A stretch of 64,000 bases of DNA, from the NCBI RefSeq assembly GCF_003634705.1, contig NZ_RBWU01000005.1, forward strand, positions 620,001-684,000, given 5' to 3'. How positions within the stretch are numbered: position 1 is the first letter of the stretch; the number at the start of each line of letters is the position of its first letter. The position numbers and the translations under genes were made by a program. Origin of the DNA: Actinomadura pelletieri DSM 43383 (GTDB taxonomy: Bacteria; Actinomycetota; Actinomycetes; Streptosporangiales; Streptosporangiaceae). The notes beneath the pieces were generated by a model. It saw only the letters and a list, made by a program, of their open reading frames with translations, was not told where the DNA came from and ran no database searches. Of the stretch, positions 1 through 8,550 are shown piece by piece.

Positions 1-686
1 GTCAGACGTTGCGGTCGACGGCGGACGTGACGTTGCTCGCCACGTCACAGCAGGCCCTCGTGGACCGTGCGGACGAGCTTCAGGAACGGCGGAAGCGGCT
101 CGCCACGACGGCGCAGGATCTCCAGTCGCGGAATGCGGTCGAGCAGACCCGTCTCCAGCAGGAGGTGGACGGGTTGAAGAACAAGTCGGAGGAGCTGACC
201 GAGCGGCTCAACGCGATGCTCGACAAACTCGCGACGACCCGGCTGAAACGGTTCCAGCTCGGATGCGACAAGGGGTTGTCGAGTGACGCCAAGAAGTATC
301 CGAACGGGCTGATTCCCGAAAAGTATTTGTGCGCGCTGCCGCAGAAGGGGCACAAGCTGCGGGCGGACGCGGCGCAGGGTTTCTACAAGTTGAACGAGGC
401 GTACAAGCGCCGGTTCGGCCGTGACATCTGTGTCACCGACGCGTACCGGAACCTTTCGGACCAGCATCGGGTCTATGCGCAGCGGCCGGGGTTCGCCGCC
501 GTTCCCGGGACGAGCAACCACGGCAAGGGTCAGGCCGTCGACCTGTGCGGCGGGATCCAGAACTCGGGTTCCGTCCAGTTCAACTGGATGGAGGCCCACG
601 CCGAGAAGTACGGCTGGATTCATCCGGCGTGGGCGTACAGCAGCCCGTTCGAGCCGTGGCACTGGGAGTTCGGGACCGAAGGGTGA
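1..686 (+). CDS. VanY-type D,D-carboxypeptidase (peptidase M15B), 5' end outside window
   Basis: This is the C-terminal part of a probable secreted or cell-wall-associated peptidase that trims D-Ala-D-Ala stems or cross-links of peptidoglycan. The reading frame is open at the window edge, so the signal peptide is probably upstream; the in-frame TTG at 9 is not a convincing start. Visible residues begin with about 70 of charged, heptad-like sequence (probable coiled coil), then a compact M15 domain. The zinc motifs are present: SNHGKGQAVDL supplies the first His and Asp, and EPWHWEF supplies the catalytic Glu and the last His. Cysteines in YLCAL, DICVTD and VDLCGG suggest disulfides outside the cell. 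A coiled coil ahead of an M15 domain is common in actinobacterial cell-wall hydrolases. The family assignment is firm; the substrate is inferred from the family. Confidence 0.9.
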   Translation, partial: QTLRSTADVTLLATSQQALVDRADELQERRKRLATTAQDLQSRNAVEQTRLQQEVDGLKNKSEELTERLNAMLDKLATTRLKRFQLGCDKGLSSDAKKYPNGLIPEKYLCALPQKGHKLRADAAQGFYKLNEAYKRRFGRDICVTDAYRNLSDQHRVYAQRPGFAAVPGTSNHGKGQAVDLCGGIQNSGSVQFNWMEAHAEKYGWIHPAWAYSSPFEPWHWEFGTEG

Positions 687-795
687 GCGGGCCGGTCAGC
701 GGCTCGTGCCGGCGGGGCGGGGCTCGCCGGGGAAGACCGCGGCCAGGCGGCTCGGCACGCGTTTCCCCGCGTAGGGGGCTGCTCGCCCTGGGAAC

Positions 796-1266
796 TCAGG
801 GGTGCGTCAGTTCGTGGAGGACGTCGTCGAGGCGGTCGTAGCCTTCGGCGACGCCGCGATCCATGGGCGACTCGATGACACGGTCGCGGGTCTCGCGAGA
901 GTCGAACAGGAAGGTCGTGTCGAGGGTGGTCGTACCGTCCCGCTCGGTGAAGTCGTGGGTCACGACGGCCTCGCCCGAGTACCAGGCCTCGTCGAACGAC
1001 TCGGTGTAGACGAGGCGTTCGGGCGGTGTGACCTCGCGGTAGACGCCGCCGGCCGCCATGCTCGCGCCGTGCGGTCCCCGCCAGAGGAAGCGCCAGGAAC
1101 CGCCGACGCGCAGGTCGATCGTCGCCGACACGATGTCCCAGCCGTGTGCCCCGTACCAGCGGCTCACCAGTTCGGGTCTCGTCCAGGCGGCGAAGACGAG
1201 GGCGCGGGGCGCGGCGAAGGTCCGGGTCATGACGATCGCCCGGTCGGAGGGGGTCGCGACCGTCAC
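796..1266 (-). CDS. SRPBCC / AHSA1-like (activator of Hsp90 ATPase homologue) domain protein
   Basis: A 156-residue protein of the SRPBCC (START-like, PF08327) fold, a hydrophobic-cavity domain with no fixed catalytic activity. Typical features are TRTFAAPRALVFAAWTRPEL near the N-terminus, the WYGAHG turn, GGSWRF, and the long C-terminal helix ending in DRLDDVLHEL. The start is the GTG at 1266, which overlaps the stop of the upstream gene by 4 nt (GTGA), indicating translational coupling. It is the last gene of a three-gene operon whose first gene encodes an ArsR regulator. ArsR plus AHSA1-type SRPBCC protein is a recurrent bacterial pair, but the ligand is unknown. Confidence 0.9.
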   Translation of the reverse strand: MTVATPSDRAIVMTRTFAAPRALVFAAWTRPELVSRWYGAHGWDIVSATIDLRVGGSWRFLWRGPHGASMAAGGVYREVTPPERLVYTESFDEAWYSGEAVVTHDFTERDGTTTLDTTFLFDSRETRDRVIESPMDRGVAEGYDRLDDVLHELTHP

Positions 1267-1856
1267 GGGCGCCAACGGGGGACCCTGCCGATGAAGCCGA
1301 GAAGACGGTCCTGCAACGGCGCGTCCTCGTCCACCTCGACCCGCGGGCCGAAGACCTCGACGCCCGGACCGAACGCGCCCGGCGTCCGGAACCGCTCCAT
1401 CATCTCGTCGGGGATGTTCCGCATGTCCGACCAGTAGGCCTCGACGTCGACCGGGTCGATCGTGTCGTCCTGCCCGGTGGCCCTGGCCAGGTCCCAGCCG
1501 TGCAACGGCAGGTCTCGGCTGACGACCTGGTCGATGTGGTCCAGCGCGGTCAGCCGGCCGGACGGCGTGTCGCTCTCCTGCCCGGCCAGTGCCGGGTCGT
1601 CGAGGACGGCCTCGATGTCGGCGCGGGCGGCGCGGAACGCGGCGACCGGGTCGGTGTCGACGGACGGCGCGGCGCTGAGCGCCCGGCCCAGCGGGCGCAG
1701 CATCACCTCGTGCATGTCGACGATGTGCCGGACGACGTCCCGCGCGGTCCACTTCTCGCACGGGGACGGGTCGTCCCACTGGTCCGGGCGGACGGCGGCG
1801 ACCTTCGCGTCGAAGGCGTCCGCGCGGCGCCGGTACGACTCCACTCTCTCATTCAT
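1263..1856 (-). CDS. TIGR03086-type / mycothiol-dependent maleylpyruvate isomerase-like (DinB fold) protein
   Basis: A 197-residue all-helical protein of the DinB/MDMPI superfamily (TIGR03086). The landmarks are the N-terminal YRRRADAFDAKV helix, SPCEKWTARDVVRHIVDMH (the W-x-DVxxH signature giving one metal-ligand His), and LPLHGWDLARATG, which supplies the second conserved His and the W-DLAxAxG motif. Such proteins bind a divalent metal and some use mycothiol as cofactor; the reaction here is unknown. The ATG at 1856 lies inside the 3' end of the arsR-like gene (8-nt overlap), and the gene's stop overlaps the next start. It is therefore the middle gene of a translationally coupled operon. 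Confidence 0.88.
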   Translation of the reverse strand: MNERVESYRRRADAFDAKVAAVRPDQWDDPSPCEKWTARDVVRHIVDMHEVMLRPLGRALSAAPSVDTDPVAAFRAARADIEAVLDDPALAGQESDTPSGRLTALDHIDQVVSRDLPLHGWDLARATGQDDTIDPVDVEAYWSDMRNIPDEMMERFRTPGAFGPGVEVFGPRVEVDEDAPLQDRLLGFIGRVPRWRP

Positions 1857-2178
1857 CGCCGAGTCCTTTGAGTTCGTCGAGCAGGGCGTCCAGGTTCTGG
1901 AAGCGGTCTTCCCAGAAGGCGCGGTAGGTCGCCAACCAGTCGGCGGCCTCCCTGAGCGGGCCGGGTTCGAGCCGGCACGGGCGGCGCTGCGCGTCACGAC
2001 CGCGGGAGACCAGCCCCGCCCGCTCCAGGACCTTCAGATGCTTGGAGACGGCGGGCTGGCTCATGGCGAACGGCGCGGCGAGTTCCGACACGCTCGCCTC
2101 ACCGGCGCGCAGCCGCGCCAGGATGGCCCGGCGCGTGGGATCGGCCAACGCCGCGAATGTGGCGTCCAGTCCGTTCAT
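1849..2178 (-). CDS. ArsR/SmtB-family winged-helix repressor
   Basis: A 109-residue dimeric winged-helix regulator. ATFAALADPTRRAILARL is the classic ArsR N-terminal helix, and FAMSQPAVSKHLKVLERAGL is the recognition helix-turn-helix. There is no cysteine cluster of the metal-sensing type, so this belongs to the non-metal subgroup often linked to SRPBCC proteins. The ATG at 2178 is preferred because GAAGGGG precedes it at good spacing; an in-frame GTG lies at 2193. First gene of the operon with the DinB-like and SRPBCC genes. Two palindromes just upstream suggest that it represses itself and the operon. Confidence 0.92.
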   Translation of the reverse strand: MNGLDATFAALADPTRRAILARLRAGEASVSELAAPFAMSQPAVSKHLKVLERAGLVSRGRDAQRRPCRLEPGPLREAADWLATYRAFWEDRFQNLDALLDELKGLGDE

Positions 2179-2196
2179 GACCACCCCTTCCACCAG

Positions 2197-2223
2197 GGTT
2201 GATAACCTACTGGTTCTATAACC
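2197..2223 (-). promoter_or_regulatory. Twin palindromic operator upstream of the ArsR-family gene
   Basis: Two adjacent elements, GGTT-N3-AACC (2197-2207) and GGTT-N4-AACC (2212-2223), lie 19 nt upstream of the preferred arsR start. The inner half-sites AACC-N4-GGTT also form an inverted repeat. The arrangement fits ArsR-dimer binding over the core promoter and autorepression. Binding is inferred from position and symmetry only. Confidence 0.5.
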
Positions 2224-2229
2224 GCCTGG

Positions 2230-5200
2230 TCAAGGTTGGGGCTCGGTCAAGGTTGGGGCTCGGTCGAGGGGCGCGAGGCGGCGCAGCGCTTCGGTGTGCA
2301 GGCCCAGCGCGCCGCAACTCGCGAAGATCTCGGCGGCGTTCGCCAGCTCATCGCGTGCCCGCGCCCGCTCGCCCGCGTCGAGGTGACCGGCCGCCGCGCG
2401 GAGCCGGGCGCGGCCGGCCTCGACCCGCTGGCCGGTGCCGGTGAAGATCTCCGCGGCGGTCCGGGCGTGCAGGGCGGACGCGACCGGGGCCGTGCCGTGC
2501 AGGGCGTGCGCGCGGGCGAGGTGGACGAGACCGGTGTTGGTCCGCAGCTCGCGGTGGGCGTATCGGGCCGCGCGTTCCGCCCACCGCCGGGCGGCCGTCC
2601 ACCGGCCGCGTTCCGCCTCCGCGTGCGCGGCCAACTCGCAGCAGGACAGCAGGCTCGCCTGATCCAGCGTGAGCGCGTCACCGCCGTGGAGCCGCGCCAC
2701 GGCCTCGATCCCGGGTTCCAGCAGGCCCGCGTGGATCAGCGCGGTGGCGCGGGCGAAGTGCGCCTGTAACGCCCACCACTCCGCACCGTCCTCGGCGTCC
2801 GCCACCGCCTGGTCGGCATGGCGCAGCGCCGCCGGGCCGTCTCCGGCGGACGCGGCGACGAGGCACTGTTGCGCGAGCGCGATGACCCGTAGCTGGCGGG
2901 AGCCGGCGGCGTCGGCCTGCCGCGCCGCCTCCTCGGCGACGGCCGCTCCCTCGCGCAGGCGGCCGAGCATCGCGTACGCGCGGGCCGTCGCGGTGAGCAT
3001 CACGGTGTGGGCCAGGGTCTGCCCGGTGGCGCGGGTCAGCGTGAGGGTCTGGTCGAGGTGTCGCAGCGCGCCATCGAAACGTCCCAGGAACAGTTCCGTC
3101 CAGACGAGCCAACTGAGGGACTTCAGTGGCAGGTGCTCGGGCGGACGGCCGTCGCACGCGTCGGCGAGGACGCGGTCGGCGGCGGCGATATGGCGTGCCG
3201 CGTCGTCGAGGCGGCGGGCGGCGAACGCGGCCATCGGGCGTATCGCCGCGACCTCGAGCCGCAGGGCCGTGTCCCAGGAGGGGGCGTCCGCCGGCAGGGT
3301 GCGCAGGACCGCCTCCGCCGCCTTGGGGTCGCCGCGGTACAGGTCGTCCGCGGCGAGCCGGAGCCGGAGCCGGACGTTCGCGTCGACCTGCCGGTCGGTG
3401 CCGTGCCGAAGGCCGCCGAGCAGCAGCCGCCGGCTCTCCTGCGGCCTGCCGAGCAGCCGTTCGATCATGGTGAGGACGAACAGGGCCCGGGTGCGCCGTA
3501 CGTGGTCGTCGTCCGGCAGCGACTCCAGGGCTTCGCGGGCGGTGTCTCCGGCCTCGGTGAGACGGCCCGCCGACAGCTGGAGTTCGGCCAGCCGCAGCAG
3601 CAGGTCCGGGCGGCGGTCGGCGTCGTCCCGGGTTCCCATCAGTTCCAGCGCCCTGCTCAGCAGGTGCGCGGCGCTCGCGGGCGCGTTCGCGGCGATGACC
3701 TCGCTCGCCTCGGTCAGCGTCGCGACGGCCGTCTCGTCGCCGTGTCGGCCCGAGCGCACGACATGGTGGGCGCGGACGGTGACGGGCGCGCCGACGCGTT
3801 CCAGGTGGGCGGCGATCCGGGCGTGCGCCGACAGCCGCCAGGCGGGGGCCGCGCGGTGATGGACGACGCTGCGGACGAGCGGGTGACGGAACCGGAACCG
3901 ATCCCCTGCGCCCGCGGGACGGACGATGTCACGCGCGGCCATCTCGTCCAGTGCGGTGACGACGGTGCGCTCGTCCAACTCGGACGCGACGGCCACCAGC
4001 GGCACGTCGAACTCGTCGGCGACGATCGCGGCCGCCCGCGCGACGAGCGACGCCTCCGGTGAGACGCCGTCCAGTTCCCGTTCCAGCGCGGTCGTGGCGG
4101 CGGGTGGGATGCCGGGTGGTTCCGGTGCCGTCGCGCCGTGGGCGGGTTCGGTCACCCCCATCCGGGCGAGGGCCTCCAGGTAGAGGGGGACGCCGCCGCT
4201 GGCCTCATGCAGTCGCCGGACGTCCGCGCCGCCGACCTCTGAACCGAGGAACTCCCGCGTCTCCGCCGGGGTGAACGGCCGCACGGTCACCATGCGGTCG
4301 GGACCGAGCTGCGCGCCCACGAGGCGCGCGAGCGCCGGGGACACCTGGGCCGGACGGTAGGCGATCGCGATCAGCACCGGGCCGCGCGGTGGACGGCGCA
4401 GCAGGTGGGCGAACAGTTCGGCGGAGTCGTTGTCGGACCAGTGGACGTCGTCCAGGAGCAACGCGAGACCGGACGGCCTCGCCAGTTCCTCCAGCAGCCG
4501 GCGGACGGCCCGGTACACGCGGTACCGCACGGACGCACCGAGATCGACGTCAATGAGCGCGTCGTCCTCGATGGCGTCCGACAGCGACGGGAACAGGGTC
4601 GCGAGGAGGCGGAGGGAGGCCGCGCCGAGGCGGTCGCGCACCCATTCCTCCCGCCCTTCGAGGTGGCCGTCGAGCGCGTCGACCATCGCGGCGAGCGGTA
4701 ACTCCTGCTCGAACTCGCCGACACGGCCCCGCAGCACCAACGCCTGCCGGCGTGCGGTCATGGCGGCGAGTTCGTCCAGTAATCGGGTCTTGCCCACGCC
4801 CGGGTCGCCGACGATCGCCAGGCACTGGCACGTCCGGGTGACGGCCAGCGTGTCGACGACCTCGGCGAAGCCGCGTAGGGCCTCGCTCCGACCGACCAGG
4901 GGGCGGCCCGCGTTCTCCCGGCCGTCTCCGGTCCCGGCCGGGACACCGTTCGTCTCGACGGGCGTCCCGTCAGGGCTCGGACCCGGCCGCGCCGACGTCT
5001 CAAGGCGCCACCATTCCGCGAGCCAGCGTTCGACCACGGTGTCGATGACGTCCTGCCGGACGTTCCGTGCCCGTAGGCAGGCGGCGACGAAAGCCTCGAC
5101 GAATTCCATCCTGGGCAACTGCGGAAGCCGCTTGCCATTCAGCACCTCGGACAGGGTGCTGCGCGGCAATTGGTCGACCATATGCCCGCCGGGCGCGGCG

Positions 5201-5331
5201 GCGCTCCGCGACAGCGACGCCAACCGGCGAAGCGACGGGCGACCTGCCCAGACGCGCAGTCGAACCAGTCGTTCAAGGTACGCCGCGGCATCCTCCGCGC
5301 CCGCGGCGGACGGCATGTCGGCAAAGTCCAC
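2230..5331 (-). CDS. Large HTH-AAA ATPase-TPR regulator
   Basis: About 1033 residues. The N-terminal ~90 residues form a Cro/C1-like HTH region (STLSEVLNGKRLPQLP). A ~400-residue AAA_16/STAND-type ATPase follows, with Walker A GDPGVGKTRLLDEL and Walker B LALLLDDVHWSD, and then about 450 residues of Ala/Leu/Arg-rich TPR-like helices. There is no C-terminal LuxR HTH, so DNA binding, if any, must come from the N-terminal domain. These proteins are thought to act as ATP-dependent, self-inhibited transcription regulators. The start is uncertain: TTG 5343, GTG 5331 or ATG 5316; none has a strong ribosome-binding site. The stop codon sits in a 17-bp direct repeat. Confidence 0.85.
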   Translation of the reverse strand: MDFADMPSAAGAEDAAAYLERLVRLRVWAGRPSLRRLASLSRSAAAPGGHMVDQLPRSTLSEVLNGKRLPQLPRMEFVEAFVAACLRARNVRQDVIDTVVERWLAEWWRLETSARPGPSPDGTPVETNGVPAGTGDGRENAGRPLVGRSEALRGFAEVVDTLAVTRTCQCLAIVGDPGVGKTRLLDELAAMTARRQALVLRGRVGEFEQELPLAAMVDALDGHLEGREEWVRDRLGAASLRLLATLFPSLSDAIEDDALIDVDLGASVRYRVYRAVRRLLEELARPSGLALLLDDVHWSDNDSAELFAHLLRRPPRGPVLIAIAYRPAQVSPALARLVGAQLGPDRMVTVRPFTPAETREFLGSEVGGADVRRLHEASGGVPLYLEALARMGVTEPAHGATAPEPPGIPPAATTALERELDGVSPEASLVARAAAIVADEFDVPLVAVASELDERTVVTALDEMAARDIVRPAGAGDRFRFRHPLVRSVVHHRAAPAWRLSAHARIAAHLERVGAPVTVRAHHVVRSGRHGDETAVATLTEASEVIAANAPASAAHLLSRALELMGTRDDADRRPDLLLRLAELQLSAGRLTEAGDTAREALESLPDDDHVRRTRALFVLTMIERLLGRPQESRRLLLGGLRHGTDRQVDANVRLRLRLAADDLYRGDPKAAEAVLRTLPADAPSWDTALRLEVAAIRPMAAFAARRLDDAARHIAAADRVLADACDGRPPEHLPLKSLSWLVWTELFLGRFDGALRHLDQTLTLTRATGQTLAHTVMLTATARAYAMLGRLREGAAVAEEAARQADAAGSRQLRVIALAQQCLVAASAGDGPAALRHADQAVADAEDGAEWWALQAHFARATALIHAGLLEPGIEAVARLHGGDALTLDQASLLSCCELAAHAEAERGRWTAARRWAERAARYAHRELRTNTGLVHLARAHALHGTAPVASALHARTAAEIFTGTGQRVEAGRARLRAAAGHLDAGERARARDELANAAEIFASCGALGLHTEALRRLAPLDRAPTLTEPQP
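2231..2264. repeat. 17-bp perfect tandem duplication at the 3' end of the HTH-AAA-TPR gene
   Basis: Two identical 17-bp units (2231-2247, 2248-2264) lie across the stop codon. Because 17 is not a multiple of three, the duplication places the same TEPQP-stop ending in two reading frames. Confidence 0.85.
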
Positions 5332-5531
5332 TGACCGACCCAATCACATTATCGGGGGTTGTCGTCACTCTTTCCTGCCGGCACTTTCTTACCGGCCGCC
5401 GCCCCCGGCCGAATCACGATCGTATGGCGTTGACCATGACGCAACAACCAGTTTGACGGTATCAACGAAATCGCTGCTCAGGCCCTTTTCTGGGGTTACT
5501 CGGCGGGCCGCTCACCGGCGGGTCGCCGCGT

Positions 5532-5545
5532 CCGGACATGTCCGG
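5532..5545. promoter_or_regulatory. 14-bp perfect palindrome, possible operator
   Basis: CCGGACATGTCCGG, with a further GTCCGGAC element about 24 bp away. It lies roughly 200 bp upstream of the HTH-AAA-TPR gene in a 510-bp non-coding gap, so it could be a regulator site for that gene. No other function can be shown. Confidence 0.3.
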
Positions 5546-5682
5546 CCTTGTCTGGATCCGTCCGGACTCTTGTGATCGGGGCGGCGGCCGCCCTATTCGT
5601 GGGGACAATCGGTCAGATCATGGACGGCCGCGCCAGGACGCGGCCGCTGCCCGATTCCCCCGGCCGGTTCAGCGCGGCCGGG

Positions 5683-5718
5683 CGCGTCCCCGGGGATTGG
5701 CGCATCCCCGGGGACGCG
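5683..5718. other. Strong perfect hairpin (15-bp stem, 6-nt loop)
   Basis: The arms at 5683-5697 and 5704-5718 are perfectly complementary. A smaller hairpin (CGCGTC/GACGCG, 5724-5740) follows directly. They sit in the gap between the 3' end of the DUF6745 gene and the start of the HTH-AAA-TPR gene, both on the minus strand. A second-stage terminator or an RNA structure in the downstream leader is possible. There is no U-tract, as is usual in high-GC actinomycetes. Confidence 0.55.
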
Positions 5719-5812
5719 GACCACGCGTCCCGGAGACGCGGATCACGTGTTCACCAGGCCGTTGGGGAACGGCACGGGTCACTTTCGCCCATGCGGGCCC
5801 GTCGGCGGGGGC

Positions 5813-5846
5813 CGGCCGGGACGAGACGCAGGTCTCGTCCCGGCCG
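5813..5846 (-). terminator. Intrinsic-type terminator hairpin after the DUF6745 gene
   Basis: A perfect 15-bp stem (5813-5827 with 5832-5846) and 4-nt loop begin 9 nt beyond the stop codon. Position and strength fit a terminator of the U-less actinobacterial type. Confidence 0.7.
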
Positions 5847-5854
5847 ACGGGGGT

Positions 5855-6721
5855 TCACCCCGGGCGCGGGTGCCAGCCATCGCGATAGCGGACACCGTCG
5901 CGCCCGAGCCCGACCTCGTCGTGCCAGGCCCCGCATACCGGCTCGACGTGGACGGACTCGGGCCGTTCGACCACGACGCACACCTCGTCGCCGGGCCACC
6001 ACCATCCGCACGAGCGTGCCAGCGCGGCCCAGTGTTCGAGATGGTGGAGATCGCCCGGCTTGTACTGCGCGAGCCCGACCCGGCGCAGGACGTCGTAGTA
6101 GGCGATCCACGCCGCGTCCTGCTGCCCGTACCAGCACACCGGACCAGGGCCGCCACCGGTCAGCGCGCGGCGGACCGGGTCGCGGAGCCCGGCGCCGAGG
6201 GAACGGTGCATCGCGTCGTGAATCCCCCGGTGCAGGACGACGCCCAGCGGAACGCCGGCGCGCAACGCCTCCTGCGGCGGCAGGTTCGGCCAGGGCACGC
6301 GACGCTTGCCGTCGCGAGCCGGGCACATTTCGGGATCGGGGTGGACGACACCGGCGCCGAGCGCGACGCGCAGCCGGTGCGCGATCATCGCCAGATCACT
6401 CGCCAGTGGCGGCTCCCCGGGCGGGCGAGGGCCATGTACCCAGGCGTACAGATCCCGAATGGTGGGCCGGTCGGCGACGAGCGGCATCGCCTGTTTCGGA
6501 GAGTCGACCCAGACGAACCGTGGCCGGGGTCGGGAGAGCCTCGCGTAGATCGCGGTCAGACTGTTCTCGGTGGTGCGCCGGTCGGCCGGACGGGTGGACA
6601 GTGCGTGGTCGAGCCACTCCCGGCGGAATTTCACTGCTTCCCGCCACCGGTCGTGCGAACTCGCGTATCGGACATCGGTGTGCGGGTGGGCGGCGTCTTC
6701 GCGCCGCGCGAGCGCGGTCAC
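5855..6721 (-). CDS. DUF6745-type protein of unknown function
   Basis: About 288 residues, soluble, with no signal peptide or membrane segment. Characteristic stretches are RWREAVKFRREWLDHALST, RFVWVDSPKQA, VCWYGQQDAAWIAYYDVLRR, and a Trp-rich ending with ALARSCGWWWPGDEVCVVVERP. I recognise this as the actinobacterial DUF6745 family, whose function is unknown to me. The ending resembles the defence-associated or repeat-associated proteins in which this DUF is usually annotated, but that is weak. The start is uncertain: GTG at 6721 follows AGGAAGGG by about 20 nt, and no ATG is in frame nearby. A strong terminator follows the stop. Confidence 0.7.
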   Translation of the reverse strand: MTALARREDAAHPHTDVRYASSHDRWREAVKFRREWLDHALSTRPADRRTTENSLTAIYARLSRPRPRFVWVDSPKQAMPLVADRPTIRDLYAWVHGPRPPGEPPLASDLAMIAHRLRVALGAGVVHPDPEMCPARDGKRRVPWPNLPPQEALRAGVPLGVVLHRGIHDAMHRSLGAGLRDPVRRALTGGGPGPVCWYGQQDAAWIAYYDVLRRVGLAQYKPGDLHHLEHWAALARSCGWWWPGDEVCVVVERPESVHVEPVCGAWHDEVGLGRDGVRYRDGWHPRPG

Positions 6722-6965
6722 CGCGCGTGGGCGTCGCCGCCCTTCCTGATGGAGATCATGCGTCGATGATGGCCCGCGACCGGCCGTTCGCGCAACCGGC
6801 CCGGCCCATGGGGGCGGTCCCGGTACGTCGTTCGTGGCCTGGGACGGCCTATTTCGTGATCTTATTCGACCGTTCCAACGGGCCCGGCTACGCTGATCCT
6901 TCCGACGATCCCCCAACGAACGTCGAAAACGGACATTCCTCAGAAAACACGGGGTGACCACGATC

Positions 6966-7763
6966 ATGAGCGAGCAGGAATTCGTTCCCCCCGGCGTGGA
7001 TCCCACACAGATGAGCCACGCCCGCGCCTATGACTATGTGCTGGGCGGCAAGGACAATTACGCGGTCGACCGCGAGGCGGCGGCGCAGGTCATCGCACTG
7101 GCCCCGGATCTGCCCGTGCTGGGCAAGGCGCAGCGCCGGTTCCTGCTCCGGGTGACTCGGATGTGCGCCGAGCAGGGCATCGACCAGTTCCTCGACATCG
7201 GCACCGGGATCCCGACCGCGCCGAACGTGCACGAGACCGCCCGGGCCGTCAATCCCAAGGCCCGTGTGGTCTATGTCGACTACGACCCGTTGGTGACCGT
7301 CCACAACACCGCGTTGCTGGCGGGCAGCGAGGGCATCGTCTCCATCCAGGCCGACGCGCGCGAGCCGCGGGCGCTCATGAGCCACCCGGAGGTCACCGAA
7401 CTGATCGACTTCGATCGTCCGATGCTGGTGCTGTTCGTCGGCCTGTTCCACCTGATCTCCGACGACCATGACCCGGCGGGGCTGATCGCGCAGTACCGGG
7501 ACCGGTTGGCACCGGGCAGCCACATGATGCTCTCGCAGTTCTGCTCCGACGGAAGCGACCCGGCCGCCCGGGCCAAGCTGGAGGAGATCTCGGCGAACTC
7601 GCCGTCCCCCATGTGCTTTCGGGCCCGCGAGGAGATCGTCCGGTTCTTCGACGGTTTCGAGCTGATGGAGCCCGGTGTGGTGGACGTCCAGGACTGGTGG
7701 CCCGACGAGACGGCCCCGCGCACGAGCCTGAAGGTCGCCGCGGGGGTCGGCAAGAAGCTGTGA
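6966..7763 (+). CDS. PF04672-family SAM-dependent methyltransferase
   Basis: 265 residues, a cytoplasmic class I methyltransferase of the actinomycete-specific PF04672 (Methyltransf_19, formerly DUF574) family. The family signatures are the N-terminal HARAYDYVLGGKDNYAVDR, the SAM-binding FLDIGTGIPTAPNVHE, the acidic residue after beta-2 in VVYVDYDPLV, and ISDDHDPAGLIAQYRDRLAPG. The substrate is not known for this family. The ATG at 6966 is preferred over the GTG at 6954 because GGGGTG sits 8 nt before it. A paralogue lies at 22506-23330. It stands alone, with a terminator downstream shared with the convergent DUF4360 pair. Confidence 0.92.
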   Translation: MSEQEFVPPGVDPTQMSHARAYDYVLGGKDNYAVDREAAAQVIALAPDLPVLGKAQRRFLLRVTRMCAEQGIDQFLDIGTGIPTAPNVHETARAVNPKARVVYVDYDPLVTVHNTALLAGSEGIVSIQADAREPRALMSHPEVTELIDFDRPMLVLFVGLFHLISDDHDPAGLIAQYRDRLAPGSHMMLSQFCSDGSDPAARAKLEEISANSPSPMCFRAREEIVRFFDGFELMEPGVVDVQDWWPDETAPRTSLKVAAGVGKKL

Positions 7764-7819
7764 CCCACCGGGTCGCGCCGCGCGTGGACGGATGCGGCAC
7801 GGTCCCGCACGACGCGGAC

Positions 7820-7850
7820 GGGCCGCGCCGTCTGGATGACGGCGCGGCCC
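7820..7850. terminator. Bidirectional terminator hairpin
   Basis: A perfect 13-bp GC stem (7820-7832 with 7838-7850) with a 5-nt loop, between the convergent methyltransferase and DUF4360 genes. It can end transcription from both sides. Confidence 0.8.
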
Positions 7851-7865
7851 GAACGTGGAATCAGG

Positions 7866-8504
7866 TCAGCACTTCTTCCACTGGAAGCGGTAGATCGTCT
7901 TCACGTCACCGTCGGCGGAGTCGAAGGAGATGAAGTTGGTCTCGTCCTTGTCGTTGCCTTCGTAGACGCGCAGCTCGGTGTTGATGTTGAGGTTGCGGTC
8001 CTCACCGCAGGGCTTCCACACCAGTTCCGCGACCGGCGTGCGGTCGGTGAACTGCCAGTTGCCGTCGTACGCACCACGCAGGTTGTGCGTGACGGGCGTG
8101 GTGCTGGACATGCCCTGGAAGTAGTAGTTCGCACGCTCGACGGCGGACGCCCCCTTGCCCAGGTAGGCGTAGCCGCGGTAGTCGGCGCTGGCGATCGCGT
8201 ACGTGAATCCCTGCGGGATGTGGATCTTGAGGTTGAGCTGGCAGTTCTTCCGCATGTCGGTCGGGTTGGAGTCCCCGCCGGCCTGCGCCATGTAGTCACT
8301 GTAGGTGACGGTGAACGCGGTGCGGTCCGGCGACGGGGCGACGGCCGTGGTGCCCCTCGGGCATCCGGAGCCGTTGACCGTCTGCACCTCGATGGTGATG
8401 CGGTCGGGGGCCGCGTTCGCGTCCGCCGACGCCGTCGGCGCCATAGCCGCGCCCATCGTCAGGGCGGCGAGGCATGCTGCCGAAGCAGTCACTCCTTTGC
8501 GCAT
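7866..8504 (-). CDS. Secreted DUF4360 protein
   Basis: 212 residues, with a Sec signal peptide (MRKG, hydrophobic core, cleavage near TASADA). The mature part is the DUF4360 fold, with VNGSGCPRGTTAVAPSPDRTAFTVTYSDYMAQAGG, KNCQLNLKIHIPQGFTYAIAS and a C-terminal FQWKKC. The conserved cysteines (GSGCP, KNCQ, KPCG and the final C) probably pair in disulfides. The function of the family is unknown; it is exported. A strong AGGAGAAAG ribosome-binding site precedes the ATG. Second gene of a tandem duplicate pair, 46 bp after its paralogue, and probably co-transcribed with it. Confidence 0.92.
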   Translation of the reverse strand: MRKGVTASAACLAALTMGAAMAPTASADANAAPDRITIEVQTVNGSGCPRGTTAVAPSPDRTAFTVTYSDYMAQAGGDSNPTDMRKNCQLNLKIHIPQGFTYAIASADYRGYAYLGKGASAVERANYYFQGMSSTTPVTHNLRGAYDGNWQFTDRTPVAELVWKPCGEDRNLNINTELRVYEGNDKDETNFISFDSADGDVKTIYRFQWKKC

Positions 8505-8550
8505 TTGTTCTTTCTCCTTTGGAGGGGGTTACGCGGGGCCTACGGGGGGA

